A stretch of DNA of 64,000 bases from Fagopyrum homotropicum (Eukaryota; Streptophyta; Magnoliopsida; Caryophyllales; Polygonaceae): the NCBI GenBank assembly GCA_033239125.1, contig BSWB01000001.1, positions 165,005,481-165,069,480 of the forward strand. Reading direction: 5' to 3'. Under the pieces are notes generated by a model. That model made no database searches, was not told the origin of the DNA, and worked only from the letters and a program-made list of their open reading frames with translations. Of the stretch, positions 22,301 to 33,722 are shown one piece after another; position 1 is the first letter of the stretch; each line of letters begins with the position of its first letter. A program made the translations under genes and the position numbers.

Positions 22301-24571
22301 CACTTTTTCAGCTGCAATGCAGTGGGCTCCCGTGTAAGTTATCAAATTTTGAGTTTTCTGATATCAACCATAAGTGATATGTTCTCGCCCATGTCAACAA
22401 GGAATGAATAAGTAACTAGTAGTTATTTGGTTGGGGTGAATGATGTACAATATTCTTTAGATCCAAGATTATAAAAATCGTGGAACATAATTTCTTTAGC
22501 AAGAAGCTTTTGACTTAAAGGAGAAAGCAAAGTTTGAGTCATTGAAGCAAACTTCAGATTTGACTTCTGTTAAGTACTTTGTCCAACAAAAATGAGGTTC
22601 GAGAATTTTTAAATATTCCATGTTTACTTAAAAGGTGGTTAAAAATACCAAAACCATAGAAATCACCCGATAATCTTTACACCTAAGGTAATTAGAGAAT
22701 CATACAACTCCATTGGAAAAGAAAGCAAAGATTATTAGAGCTGGAAAATTATCTGCTAGAGCTGCATTTCATTTACACTAACACCAAGCTTAAAAAGATT
22801 GCTCTATTCAGTACTAGTTTATCAGATGAACAGACCTCAAAATGGGTGATACCGCGATGGCTTAATAGTTGATTATCGGCCATGAAAATAAGGCTTGAAT
22901 CCCATATTCTTACCTTAAGCATTTATTGTGTCTTGAATCCCATATTCATCAGTTAAGAAGAAAATAAGGCTTGTATGCCAGTGAAAAGTATTTTGTGTGA
23001 AACAGAAACATAGGGAAAGATGCCTGGTACGAGTCTTGAAGGTAAAGGAATTCTCCTTACCTACAGTCAAACATATAAAGGGAAAAGAATACACAACTGT
23101 AGTGAAAAATCTAGAGGTCTTTTGTATAAGTTGAGGATCATTTTCAAGTTGCATACTTATAAAGACAGATTTTCAAGTTTCTATGAATCTTTTGTTCCCG
23201 GTATACATAGTCTTATGAGGTTACAAATGGTGCGTAGTGTCAGCTGGATGCCTTCTTTTCTGCTAAAGAGATACGTCTTGACTGGAATCAAATCTGGCCC
23301 CCAAGAGCCATTCATTGCTGATTCTGTTGATTTTGTTGTATCACAGGTGGATTTTTAATAAATGCTTCGCTATGCATCTTCCCGTCTATTTTTATACAAG
23401 CATCCTTCTTAAATGGTATGTAATCATTGTATTATGTAGGTTGAGACACTTTCAAAAGATGATTTAGCATCCAGATTGACTTTGACAGTTGATTCCACTT
23501 TAGTTGGACCTCTTCTGCTGTCAGATGCCTTTATAACTATAATGGATGTAAGTCCTCTTTCTGTGTCTATCAAGTTTTAAGTACATTTCTGCAGTGGTGT
23601 ATGGTTTCTTTTGCTCTGGTTTTGTATGAGATACCTGATCTTGATCAAAGTTTCTAGTGAGTTATATAGCATAGAGAGAACTACAATCCTTCTTAGAGAG
23701 ACTGATATGATTGTCAGAATGGGGGAAAAAAGTGATGATTTCCCATTTTTTCCGAATATTTGATGTTATTCTTTGTAATTGATCGTGATCGGCTATGACG
23801 AGTAAGATCACCAGTAAAGGAAGATCCAAATAGTCTGTGTACAACAATTCAATTGATAATTCATAGATTGATTCCACGACAAACTAATCATATATGGAAC
23901 AATCTTGTCATATGGTATGCTCAGACAAATGATTATTGTGCAATTCCTCAAGAGTGTAAAGATGAAGTAGGCGAAAGGTATCCTGGAGCCAGACGAGCGG
24001 ACTTGAAAACTGGGGGTGATTTCCCGTTCCTTTCACGCCCCGATGAAGTTAACCTACATCTGCAGGTATCCTTTCAACATCACTCCAAACCATTATTCCA
24101 TCTTTCTAGCTCAAAAATGAAACTTTTGCTATTTGCCGACATCAATAATGACAGCTCCATCTCAGAAGAGCCGGAGTAGAGCCTCGATCCGACCTAGTTG
24201 CAATAGCTGCAAAGGATTACACCAGCAGAGGCATTACAAGTGAGGAAACCGAAGTTGAAGTAGACCCACCAAGCGATTACAACGCACCATCAGAGGAGGA
24301 GAAAGACGAAGAACACCGAGAGAGTGCATCCAATGAAGGTGAGTTCGGGTACGAGAAGGAAAACCCTTCAAAGAATATCAATGATTATGATCTAGGTAGC
24401 TCTAGCAGCATACCTCCAAAGGAGGATACAACTACAGAAAGCCATGACAATCATAGTCAAGAAAATGGTGAAAGTGAAGATTCTGTTGATGTTACTGTGA
24501 ATCATGTCTTGCCTGAATCAAGAAATGAAGTTGAAGTGAATAATTTGGCTGGATCAACACCACTGGATTGA
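19397..24571 (+). CDS. Maspardin (SPG21)-like alpha/beta-hydrolase-fold protein, 8 coding exons
   Basis: Exons, all with GT-AG borders and a continuous frame: 19397-19477, 20904-21029, 21558-21656, 22191-22333, 23238-23346, 23440-23547, 23925-24065, 24155-24571, giving 407 residues. The product starts MKAFKGAFTVPGDYVYFKS and carries the nucleophile-elbow motif GTSLGG with Ser109, the same position as in human maspardin. Animal maspardin binds CD4 and associates with endosomes; its enzyme activity is unproven, and the plant role is not established. The last exon adds an acidic, Ser/Glu-rich tail of about 110 residues, probably disordered. Closest plant relative by memory: Arabidopsis At4g12230. 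Intron 1 (1.4 kb) contains short direct repeats at 20270-20390; intron 4 (0.9 kb) contains a tRNA-like sequence. Exon borders are read by eye from splice consensus and protein continuity. Confidence 0.9.
22850..22912 (+). mobile_element. tRNA-like (SINE-type) sequence inside maspardin intron 4
   Basis: An A-box-like GATGGCTTAATAGTTGA is followed about 35 bases later by a B-box-like GGCTTGAATCCCA, the spacing of a pol III internal promoter. Part of the latter half recurs at 22930-22945. No clear tail or target duplication found, so this may be chance. Confidence 0.3.
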
Positions 24572-24644
24572 TTAGTATTTTGATGTGGTTTGGGACAGTT
24601 GTACACTAGTTGGTTATATTGATGCACATTTAGACAATCTGTGT

Positions 24645-24650
24645 AATAAA
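24645..24650 (+). terminator. Polyadenylation signal AATAAA of the maspardin-like gene
   Basis: Exact AATAAA 74 bp after the stop codon, within the expected window for a plant near-upstream element. Confidence 0.6.
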
Positions 24651-24699
24651 ATTACTTTTCTTCCCTGGTTTTCAGGTTGTGATTTTCCTCCTTTAGTTT

Positions 24700-26091
24700 C
24701 GGCTTACTGTGTATCGTATTTTTGTTCGTTTCATGACAGCTAGTTCGTCTTCCGCTTCTCTACATGTTTCATGAATGTAATTTGTTCTTGCATTATCACC
24801 GCAAGTATCGTTTTCATCTGAACTTGAACTTGACTCTAGGGTTATTTCTTTTTGAGATATTGTCATTGTACAACTTCAATCTTAAGAAAACTCTAAGGAT
24901 AGTCAAGACGGTCGAGTTCTTCTACAAATTTCAAATCTTGGGACTTCAATCATGTCGAGAATGGCGGAAGAATAATTTTAAAGTACGTACCTTTGTCAAA
25001 GTTGTCCCATTTTTCTACTAAAATACAAACAAAATTTCAATGTGAGTGAAAAATATCTTATTTTTTCTATTAATAGATATACAATAAGATGAATTTTACA
25101 CACATAAGGTATAGCTTGTTATGGGTCTCCTATGTACTGTCATGTATCATGTACTATTACATATGCGTATAATCTTTATATCATCAAAATTTGTTCGTTG
25201 GAGGAGTCGTGGATAGGCGAGAAATCCGAAGACTCAATGGTCCCGGCAGTTTTGATATGCACGGCTTTGATTGACACATTCTTGTTGCTCTTTCACGTAC
25301 GAGCTGACAATTTGAGGCTTTCTCTTGTGCTTCTCATTGTTCGGCTCTCAATTTCTCATCATTTGATGTGTTTTTTTTTGTTTTTCTTCATGATGGTCAA
25401 TCATTTTTCTGATTCTTTTCGACCTTTCGATATATTAGGCAAGATACTATCTAGTGCATCGAATGCTTTCTTTTATAAAAGTAAAATAAAATGAAATAGA
25501 GGGTGTTATAGCCTATCAACGAAACCCTAATAACGGGTGGACTTTATGATTAATATAACAGGTGGATATCTGTAAAACCCATATTATAACTAGTTTTGAA
25601 TTGAAAATAGTCAATAAATAGTTAACTTATAAAATTTAAAAGTCATTTCGTTATCAAAACTTTTGAATCCAATAAGTTGCATAAATCCAACCATCATGAA
25701 CCATGGCCCCTACTAGTTACAAAAAGAAAGCAAAAGTAGGTTGCATGCAGTGTAGCCTTGTTTAAAAAGGCCTCTCAATGCCTCACTTACCCTAAATGCT
25801 AACCCTACTCGTGCCTTTTATTTGTAGACCATCATATTTACACTACTCGGGTTCAGTTGAAACTCGTTTACTTCTTAATCGAACGAAACGTATGTACATG
25901 TTTAAAGATCGGGCTCAATTTTTATATAAATAAGTCGAACTTGAGTATGCCAAGAGAAGTATTTAGAGGAGGCAATAAACCTCGCTGAACTTTTATAAAT
26001 TAGTTTTAAACACGGGATAGATTGAGAAAGTAATAAAAACATCACATAGAACGAGTTAGTTCAATTGTTTAGCATCTATGTAGATGATTAA
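24700..26091. other. Intergenic, no supported gene
   Basis: AT-rich. A 120-codon plus frame at 25132-25494 is hydrophobic and phenylalanine-rich but resembles no family and lacks a sensible context, so I do not call it. Confidence 0.35.
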
Positions 26092-26400
26092 ACATGATAA
26101 TATCCGGCCAACCCGACCAGAAAACGGGCGGGTATCAACAGAGAGAAGCCCGATCGGACCAGATCCGGCACCACTCTAGGTCCGACCGGGTCGAAAAGCC
26201 CGGTCCGGGTAAAAAAATAAATAATGAAAATACATATTATATTATACATGATAATATCCAGCCAGCCTGACCAGAAAACGAGCGGGTATCAACAGAGAGA
26301 AGCCCGATCGGACCAGATCCGGCACCACTCTAGGTCCGACCGGGTCGAAAAGCCCGGTACGGGTAAAAAAAATAAATAATGAAAATACATATTATATTAT
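26092..26400 (+). repeat. Tandem duplication of a 154-bp GC-rich unit
   Basis: Two head-to-tail copies start with acatgataatatccrgcc at 26092 and 26246 and differ by only a few bases. The unit is packed with CCCGACC/GGTCGGG words, unlike the AT-rich surroundings. It probably is part of a small transposon. Confidence 0.85.
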
Positions 26401-26976
26401 AAATATTAAGCATAAAAATAAAATATTTAGCATAATTATAATAAACTTAATATATTTTACGTAAAATATCTTAAATATAGTTTATCTTTTTAAAAATTTT
26501 ATTACAAACATTTTTATATTTTAAAATAAAAAACGAGTACCCGCAATCCCAGCTCATCCGTCTGAACGAGTGAGTACGACATTCATTACTGACCTGGTAG
26601 TCTGGCTCAACCCAACTCGAGTACAGATAAGCATGTTTAATATTTTATAAAGCTCGGCCTAAGCCTTAGAATATGAATAGATCTATAGACGATGCAATAA
26701 TAAAAAAGGTTATAGGCCCTAGTATCTATTATATGTGAGCTTTTTATGGATTTAATCGCCATAAAAAAAAAACTTGATTAAATCCTTATTAATTCAATAA
26801 GACATTTCTTTTACTAGTTTTAATTTATTATAATTGAGATTTTTATTATTACCTAAAAACAATTTTTGTAAACCCTTCTAGTCCCTTGAAACAAATTTTT
26901 GATACCGAAATATGTTAAAATTCCATTCATTCAACTAGTATAATAACCCTACTTGTCTTGATATCTGAAGTGTGTA

Positions 26977-27266
26977 TAGGGCTGATACATGAGACAAGCT
27001 TCTCGGGCTCGGCTCGCGTTCGGCTCGTTAAAAGTTCGGCTCGGGCTCGGCTTGTTTATAAACGAGCCGAGTTTGAGCATACCAATGCTCGGCTCGTTCG
27101 GGTAAAGCTCGGCTCATTCGACAAAAATAACACTATATGAGCATTATTTTATACGAGCTACTTGGGCTCGGCTCGTTAAAAGCTCGTCTCGGGCTCGGCT
27201 CGTTTATAAACGAGCCGAGCTTGAGCATGCTAAGGCTCGGCTCGTTCGGCTCGTATAACACCCCTA
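26977..27266 (+). mobile_element. hAT-type MITE, copy A (290 bp), rich in GGCTCG words
   Basis: The element begins TAGGGCTGATAC and ends GTATAACACCCCTA, giving imperfect terminal inverted repeats. It is flanked on both sides by the same 8 bases, agtgtgta (26969-26976 and 27267-27274), the target duplication length of hAT transposons. The interior consists largely of GGCTCGGCTCG and its complement. No transposase. Copy B at 33051 has the same length class, ends and internal order. Confidence 0.85.
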
Positions 27267-27439
27267 AGTGTGTACGGATCATATAGAGATGGCAAGTGAC
27301 CAAGTCCGATCCACCGCCGCACATGCGCCACTAGCCGCCGCAACCATGCAACTAATTAAGGATTTCTCACATTCCCACGTCTTTCTCAATTACTTATTGT
27401 TATTATTGTTTCCCTTATATTTTAAATTATTAAAAAGAA

Positions 27440-27725
27440 AAAAGCTTACATTTTTTTATTTTATTTATTTGAATAAAGGAAAGCAGTTCAAAACCATTAA
27501 ACGGTGCGTCGTCTAGTGGATCGAAGGCCGAAAAAAAATCGGCAGACTATCAAACCGTCATGAAGGACCACAAATACAAGAGAAAAGAAATAAACAAAAA
27601 TACATTAAAATGAAACCGAAAGCAAAGAAGTCTTCAAGGGAAAACAAGATGATCCAGTCAGCGAAAGACAACGAATATAAACGTTCATCTTCGAAGGAAG
27701 TACAAAGCTTAAAAATATTAGTTTT
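27440..27725 (-). mobile_element. LINE-type 3' end fragment
   Basis: The block around 27478-27660 matches, with substitutions, the retroposon at 58499-58856: 'gtggatcga.aggccgaaaaa' followed by 'tcggcagac' and 'aaccgtca'. A T-rich tract lies to the left, so the poly(A) end would be on minus. No target duplication identified here. Confidence 0.5.
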
Positions 27726-28229
27726 CAACGTCAGGAGAGAGTATCGATGAGAATACCCAAATATTCTTAACTTGTTATTTAATTAAAAAATATAATGAAA
27801 TTGAATATAAAGATGAAAATTTTGAAATCATTATTCTTTTCACGATAAAAATGAAAATTGATTTTTAATGATAAAAGAAAGTAATGCGATTATAATACCT
27901 TCCAAGTATAAGGAGACATGTTAGTATGTTACTCGTCAGAGAAAAGTGATATTTGAGTCCTACAAAAAGTTAATTTTGTAAAGTAAGACACACTAAAAGT
28001 TAAAATCTTACAAAGTGTCACGCAAAAGTTACCTTTTTAATAAAATAAAAAAAAGGAAGTAACTTTTGTAGAAAAATAATGAAATTATTGCCATTTTTTT
28101 TATAATATGTTGCCATTTTTTTATAATATGTTGAAAAAATGTAAACTTTTTGCTTCTTAATTTTATAACTCTTACTTTCATTTTAAACATTGAAACTCAA
28201 ATCACCAAAATTTAAAAAATTTGATAAAG

Positions 28230-28560
28230 TAGGTGTAAGATCCTAGGTTTTTGCCTTCACCGCCCCTGCGGTGAAGAGGGCCGTCGTTGCGGCTGTGTTG
28301 ATCCGTCCCTGCGGATTTACGACGGATCGTGCCGATCTTTCTTCCGTTCTTTTTATTTTCCTTCCATAGATAGAATGTCTGATATTCTATCTTATGGGTT
28401 GATTTCCTTATCTTCTTTTTGAACCCTAGACGCCTATCCGTTTATCTTTCCATCCCGTCCCTATATATTTTCTCTTCTTTCTCTCCTTTTTCCCGTTCCT
28501 TACTATCGTCTTCTTCATTCCTAGAGAGCTGCAGCCGTCTTTTGCTTCCTACAACCTCGC
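28230..28560 (+). promoter_or_regulatory. Orphan promoter-like island or solo LTR fragment
   Basis: A GC-richer tract with a 10-bp inverted repeat around CACCGCCCCTGCGGTG. It is followed by ccctatatattttctcttct, which looks like a TATA box and pyrimidine-rich initiator. No gene follows. It may be a retrotransposon LTR piece or a promoter whose gene is gone. Confidence 0.3.
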
Positions 28561-29059
28561 TAAATTGGCATGATATGGTGAAGCTAATAGCTTAATCGGT
28601 TTTTTTCTAACATATAAACTTTATAATCTTGATTTTAGGATAATTAAAAATTTTATATACTATGGTTTTTTAAATTTATGTTTTAAGGATGGATTTTATC
28701 AAAAAAAAAATCTTCCAATATTTATCTATTAATACGGTAAAGGTCAAAAAAAAAAAAACTTACTACTGGTCGTGTTAGTGATATTGACATAAGACTCGTT
28801 CGGTTATTTAGTCAAAATTATTTTGGGAAAAATAATTCCCAAAATAACCCTCACAATAATCTCTTAACCGAACACATTACACACCCAAAACAAACCTTGT
28901 TACAATTTATGAGTGATAGCTTAACCAAATTAAGAAAATTTTAAAAATTATAAGGGATAGTTTGATGTAGATATATATTAGATATAATATTTGACCTATA
29001 TATATATGAAAAAAAACACATAAAGATACCTTCTTGTTTTTATCGATTTGATGTATTAA

Positions 29060-29290
29060 TTTATTGGACGATAAAATACCACAACTCTTCTATGTTAAAA
29101 ACCGATGCATACAGTTCGTAGAGCAGAATCGTGTATATATAAGCGTATATACACGCTCAGTTCAAGCCCAACACATAAACCTAACGGATTTCATCGTAAA
29201 ATCAATTGTCAATAGAACAATAGTTCACCAACCTTTATATACTACACTCAGAATATCTTCACTTTTAACGTGAGAACTTATTATCTTCAA
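29060..29290 (+). repeat. Dispersed repeat, one of at least four related copies
   Basis: Shares the phrases 'cccaacacataa', 'aaaatcaatt.rcaata' and 'ttatatacta' in the same order with 44150-44310, 44440-44590 and, more weakly, 61195-61335. It is probably a fragment of an LTR or other interspersed repeat. Confidence 0.5.
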
Positions 29291-29934
29291 CAATCTGTAA
29301 CACAGTACAATTTCATATCCAATATAAATATCAAAACGTAAACATACAAGGCCTAACTCATTAATGAGTCCAACCGTTATCTTCACAAGCAAGTGTACAA
29401 ATAACTTAACATCCATGATCGATCATCACCTCAACAAAACTCAAAATCAACCATTCATTTACATATAAAGATATTCCTTTTTTATCTTTTAGCTGCAACC
29501 CTACAACTCTCTAATGGCGACTTGACATACAAATTCATAAACCCCACTTCGGACATCGACAAAGAACACAACTTGGACATATGCTTTACATCATCTTCTT
29601 CACTTTGTATTCTCCATTCTTTATACACACCATTTTGCTCTTCAAATTTGTTCGATCTCTCACCATTTCAACATCTCTTTGAAGTTCTAAGTTTAGTGTC
29701 GTTTACTATTGTATCCAAAAACTAAATGGTATTGCTTAGTTTTACGTATAAATGGAAAATGACCTCACGTTTCTCTTTAGCTATACTTTACATATTCTCT
29801 TGTAATGTAATGAGTATAGACTTCACGTGCAATTTTTGGTACATTTTCATTTTCCCTACTCTAGGGCCTCTATGCTCTAGCTAGTCCATTAATCCATTAT
29901 CGTAGAAAAGAATCCGAGATTTATATCCGTACCA

Positions 29935-30230
29935 CATGAAACATGCTATTCATACCCTGATTACGCGTACGCAATGTGTAGCCGTAACAATAAGCTCATT
30001 TCGTTCAAAAATAAAGGAAAATGGCTACGACTACGCTTGACGGATGCGTAACCATACTACGCATACGTCATGCGTAGTCGTAGAGCATATGTGTAGTTGT
30101 CCATAATATACATTTGATTCGAAAAAATTAAGAAAAACTTACTATGCCTACGCAATGCGTAGGCGTAGTAAGGTTAAAAAAATATATATATGTGTTTTAA
30201 TACGCCTACGCATTGCGCATAGTAAGGGGT
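29935..30230. repeat. Array of short GCGTAG palindromes (foldback-like)
   Basis: Repeated stems such as CCTACGCAATGCGTAGG and ACGCATACGTCATGCGT occur within 300 bases of AT-rich DNA. It resembles the better-formed foldbacks at 31350-31600 and 31858-32119. No gene. Confidence 0.55.
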
Positions 30231-30403
30231 ACATATAACATGACTAAGGTGGTACGAATAGCATGAACCAAAAGAATAATATAGAATTAATTAGGGAAAT
30301 AGGACCCCTTGAAATTCTCTTTTGCAAACTAGCTCTCTATACAAAAGGAAGAAAAAATAGGTATGGAAACTAAAAAATAGGGGTAATAATTTCTCTAATT
30401 GAA

Positions 30404-30966
30404 ATGATGGTGATTAGAAAGTATCTTTTTTACATGGATTGGTTTTGTAGTATATTTCTTGGGTATGGTTTTGGGTATGATTGTGAAAATAGAGGCAATA
30501 TATTTCTTGACAAATTTATTTTTGGGTATGATTATGACATTATTTGGGTAAACGGGTTTTTGGGTATGCTTTTATATGTGTATTGGCTTTGTAGTATATT
30601 TCTTATTATTAAGTATATTTTTAAAGTGATATCGTGGGTATGTTTTATGGTTACCCAAACTGTGTTATAATAATCAAATTCAAGCGAATTTTTGGGTAAT
30701 GATCAAATGTCATTTGATATTGATGTTTGTGTATAATATCGAGTTTTGAAAATTTTGGGTATGACAAATTTAAATTGGGTATGATTTTTGTATTAAGTGA
30801 TATTTAAATTGGGTATAAATATAAAATATTATCCAATTTATGGATATGATTTTATTTTGATATTTGATTTTTTGGGTATGTTGTTTTCGAGTATGTTTAT
30901 GTACTTTGACAAATTTATTTTTGGGTATGATTGTGACATTATTTGGGTAAGCGGATTTTTGGGTAA
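30404..30966 (+). repeat. GGGTATG-rich repeat with a 58-bp direct duplication
   Basis: The word TTTGGGTATG or close variants recurs more than ten times. A 58-bp segment beginning gacaaatttatttttgggta occurs at 30509-30566 and again at 30908-30965 with three or so differences. Frames across it reflect the repeat, not a gene. Confidence 0.7.
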
Positions 30967-31349
30967 TAGGTGATAAAGTAAGAATGTTGGAAATTCCTTT
31001 TTCTGATTGATGTGACATGTGAGATAGTACAACATGTCACATCCGATGGGTTGTCAAACTTTGCCCTCTTTTGTACTCTATTTCCTCTATTCTATTTTAT
31101 AGGGGGTCAAAATACCAATACCAAATAGTATGAGTCTTCTTTCTCAATTGATTTGCTTAAAAGTCTAATTTGCCAATTTTGCCTAATATATTATTATGGT
31201 ACATTTGGATGACATATTTATAAGATATATAATTTAGTAGTATTAGTCCAATAACATGTAGGAAATTTTTTTTTGATAAATTTCAATCCCGTAAAATCTA
31301 ATAAATAGTTAATATTATATACGAAAAAGCTAAAGGCATGGGTTTGTTT

Positions 31350-31605
31350 TACTAACGTAAAATCCAAACGCATTTTGATAGCGCTCAACTAGTAAAAAAA
31401 AGAAGATTTGAGCGTCAACGCTTTCCGATGACGCTCAAATCCTTAAAAAAAAGGGAAAAGTAAGAAAAAAGTAGGGTTTTGGTCGCTAGCGCCATGCGTC
31501 GGCGCCAAAAAACCTAGTTTTCTCGATTTTTTGTCTACTATTTTTTTTTTTTAATTTGAGCGTCTTCGCAAAGCGCTGTAAAATCAAACGATCGATAATT
31601 AGATT
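31350..31605. repeat. Foldback region with two strong hairpins
   Basis: A perfect 12-bp stem GATTTGAGCGTC/GACGCTCAAATC with a 13-base loop lies at 31405-31441. A second, imperfect stem built on AGGGTTTTGG and CGCCAAAAAACCT follows at about 31471-31515. GCGCT words recur at both outer edges, suggesting one larger foldback element. Confidence 0.6.
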
Positions 31606-31857
31606 TATAGGATGTAGTAGATATATTTTTTTTATAGGTATGTACAATATAAAAATAAAGGGATAAAATGCTTTAAAATAGAAATAGTTTGTAGTAGATA
31701 TATTTTTATTATATAGTATTTTATTTTATATTCATGAATACATGATAATAATTCTAGAAGATCGATTATTAGGTGATGTGAAATAGTCAAAGAGAGGTGT
31801 GCCAAAGGTTGGCCACTTACTATAAAACAAAATGTAGTTATTTTTTGGGTTAATAGA

Positions 31858-32119
31858 TGTACCGGCGAAAATTTATAATTATCACCCCAACTACGCTATT
31901 CGCGTGCGTAGTTGTTAGGATCCACAACTACGCTTTTGGGAGCGTACTTGGAGTTTCAAAAAAAATAAAAATATTAACTACGTTCCTCAAAGGAGTAATT
32001 GATATTTTTATTTTTTTTGAAACTCCAACTACGCATCCCAAAAGCGTAGTTAAAGACCTTATCAACTACGCACTTCGCATGCGTAGTTATGGTCACTAAT
32101 AGAGATTTTCACCGGTACA
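31858..32119. mobile_element. Foldback MITE, 262 bp, almost entirely inverted repeat
   Basis: Starts TGTACCGGCGAAAAT and ends ATTTTCACCGGTACA. The arms continue to pair inward through ACTACGC modules, TTTTGGGA/TCCCAAAA and GGAGTTTC/GAAACTCC, leaving a loop of only about 20 bases near 31978-31995. No clear target duplication and no coding content; the 80-codon frame across it is a by-product. Confidence 0.8.
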
Positions 32120-33050
32120 TTTAAAAATCACGTTATTTTTTATTGAAACAAATCCAACGATCTCCCACTTCATAAAATCCAAGACCTACACAATTAAACA
32201 CTAAAACACTATTAATCTTAGTTATTACTACATAGAAAGTATATATTATTGATGGTAGTTACAAATGTATATATACTATAACAAAGATTTATAAATATAA
32301 GGATATATTTCTTTTGCTTTATCAAGCATGCAACGATTTGAATCCGTGTTCAATTTCTTTTAGAGGGCGTTTAGAATATTGCCTTAAAATTACATTCGGT
32401 TTTTACGGAACTGAAAATTATATAATGTGCCGACGGTCTCCGTTCATGTCAACTATTTTGCACCAACGGTCTACACAAGCGCTCTCATGCGGCGTCAGAC
32501 CGCGACTTTCGTCGACAAATAGTAGATCGAGTGTTGGGTAAATAACACACCTTTTTCCCCCTTTTTTGATGCAAGGATAAATAGAAAGGGAGGGTCAGTT
32601 TGTAGAGATCGACTTTTCCAATGGATCCAAATGGTTGAGGTCTTCAACATCTTCATGTAACACATCGTCGTCTACTGCTAGGGAAAAACCATGTAATGCA
32701 AGTCTATATGTCACGGTTTTGATTTTCCTAAAAATATGATAAGCACTAAAAAGCTGAGATTCCGAGATCATGGTGGAGATATCTAAGATGATCATCATTG
32801 TGCTCTAACTCAACTCGTTTATAAAACGTGTCAAGCCCATTGCAACCCGAACCTAAATTTTAATCGAGATTTAAAATATGATAATATTCAATTCATTTTA
32901 AAAATGAACAAGTTCGAGTCAAAATTTTCTTATAAAGTCCTCGTAGTTCGGCTAATACAATGTTATTGAATTATTATAGCTAAAGAAGACGAAACTAAAT
33001 TTTAACACGTTTATTTTTGTCTAATGATATACAAACGTATTGCTTAGGAT
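32120..33050. other. Intergenic, no supported gene
   Basis: About 930 bases, AT-rich except for 32420-32520. I see no gene, hairpin or repeat with clear ends. Confidence 0.35.
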
Positions 33051-33351
33051 TAGGGCTGATACATGAGACAAGTTTCTCGGGCTCGCCTCGCGTTCGGCTC
33101 GTCAAAAGTTCGGCTCGGGCTCGTCTCGTTTATAAACGAGTCGAGCTTGAGTATGTCAAAGTTCGGCTCGTTTGGGTAAAGCTCGGCTCGTTCAGCTAAA
33201 ATAATACTATATGAGCATTATTTTAAGCGAGCTATTCGGGCTCGGCTCGGACTCGACTCATCAAAAGCTCAGCTCGGGTTCGTCTCGTTTGTAAACGAGC
33301 CGAGCTTGCGCATGCTAAGGCTCGGCTCGTTCGGCTCGTATAACACCCCTA
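33051..33351 (+). mobile_element. hAT-type MITE, copy B (301 bp), rich in GGCTCG words
   Basis: Begins TAGGGCTGATAC and ends GTATAACACCCCTA, flanked by perfect 8-bp duplications cttaggat at 33043-33050 and 33352-33359. Internal order matches copy A throughout. It sits about 370 bp upstream of the LRR receptor gene's start and so may lie in its promoter. Confidence 0.87.
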
Positions 33352-33722
33352 CTTAGGATTCGAATTATTTCCAATTAACGCCGAAAAAAAATATTATCTC
33401 ATCGCTTCTGCTGTATGACTCGAATCTATCTATAACAAATTAAATTTGTCTTGTACTAAATCAGTCAGTATCATTCTCTGCACAAAACCAAATTGGGACC
33501 CTTCTTCTCTATTTTCTCCTTTCTCACACCAAACTATTTGAAAATCAGACCCTTTTCCACTCATCTTCTCCACGTTCCCACTGTATCTGTCCCATGAACT
33601 ACAGCTTTCCACTGCATCTCCTTCCCCATCTACACATTTCCCCCACAAATCAAGCTTAAACTGTCAACAATCCACTCACAAATCCATTTCTCTTCTAAAT
33701 TTCAAACCTTTAATCCTCAATC

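Noticed and set aside
23020..23358. 112-codon plus frame overlapping maspardin exon 5
   Set aside because: Runs through intron 4 into the exon; the splice acceptor at 23237 and protein continuity explain the conserved part.
25132..25494. 120-codon hydrophobic frame
   Set aside because: No recognisable domain, poor composition and no promoter or splice context.
26958..27140. Matching frames in MITE copies A and B (also 33017-33199)
   Set aside because: Similarity reflects the shared GGCTCG repeat DNA; the frames are short and interrupted in copy C.
31857..32099. 80-codon frame
   Set aside because: It crosses a foldback element and reads the same modules twice.
29935..32119. Regularly spaced palindromic GCGTAG words considered as a CRISPR-like array
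   Set aside because: Spacing and repeats are irregular, the arms pair as one foldback, and the host is a plant.
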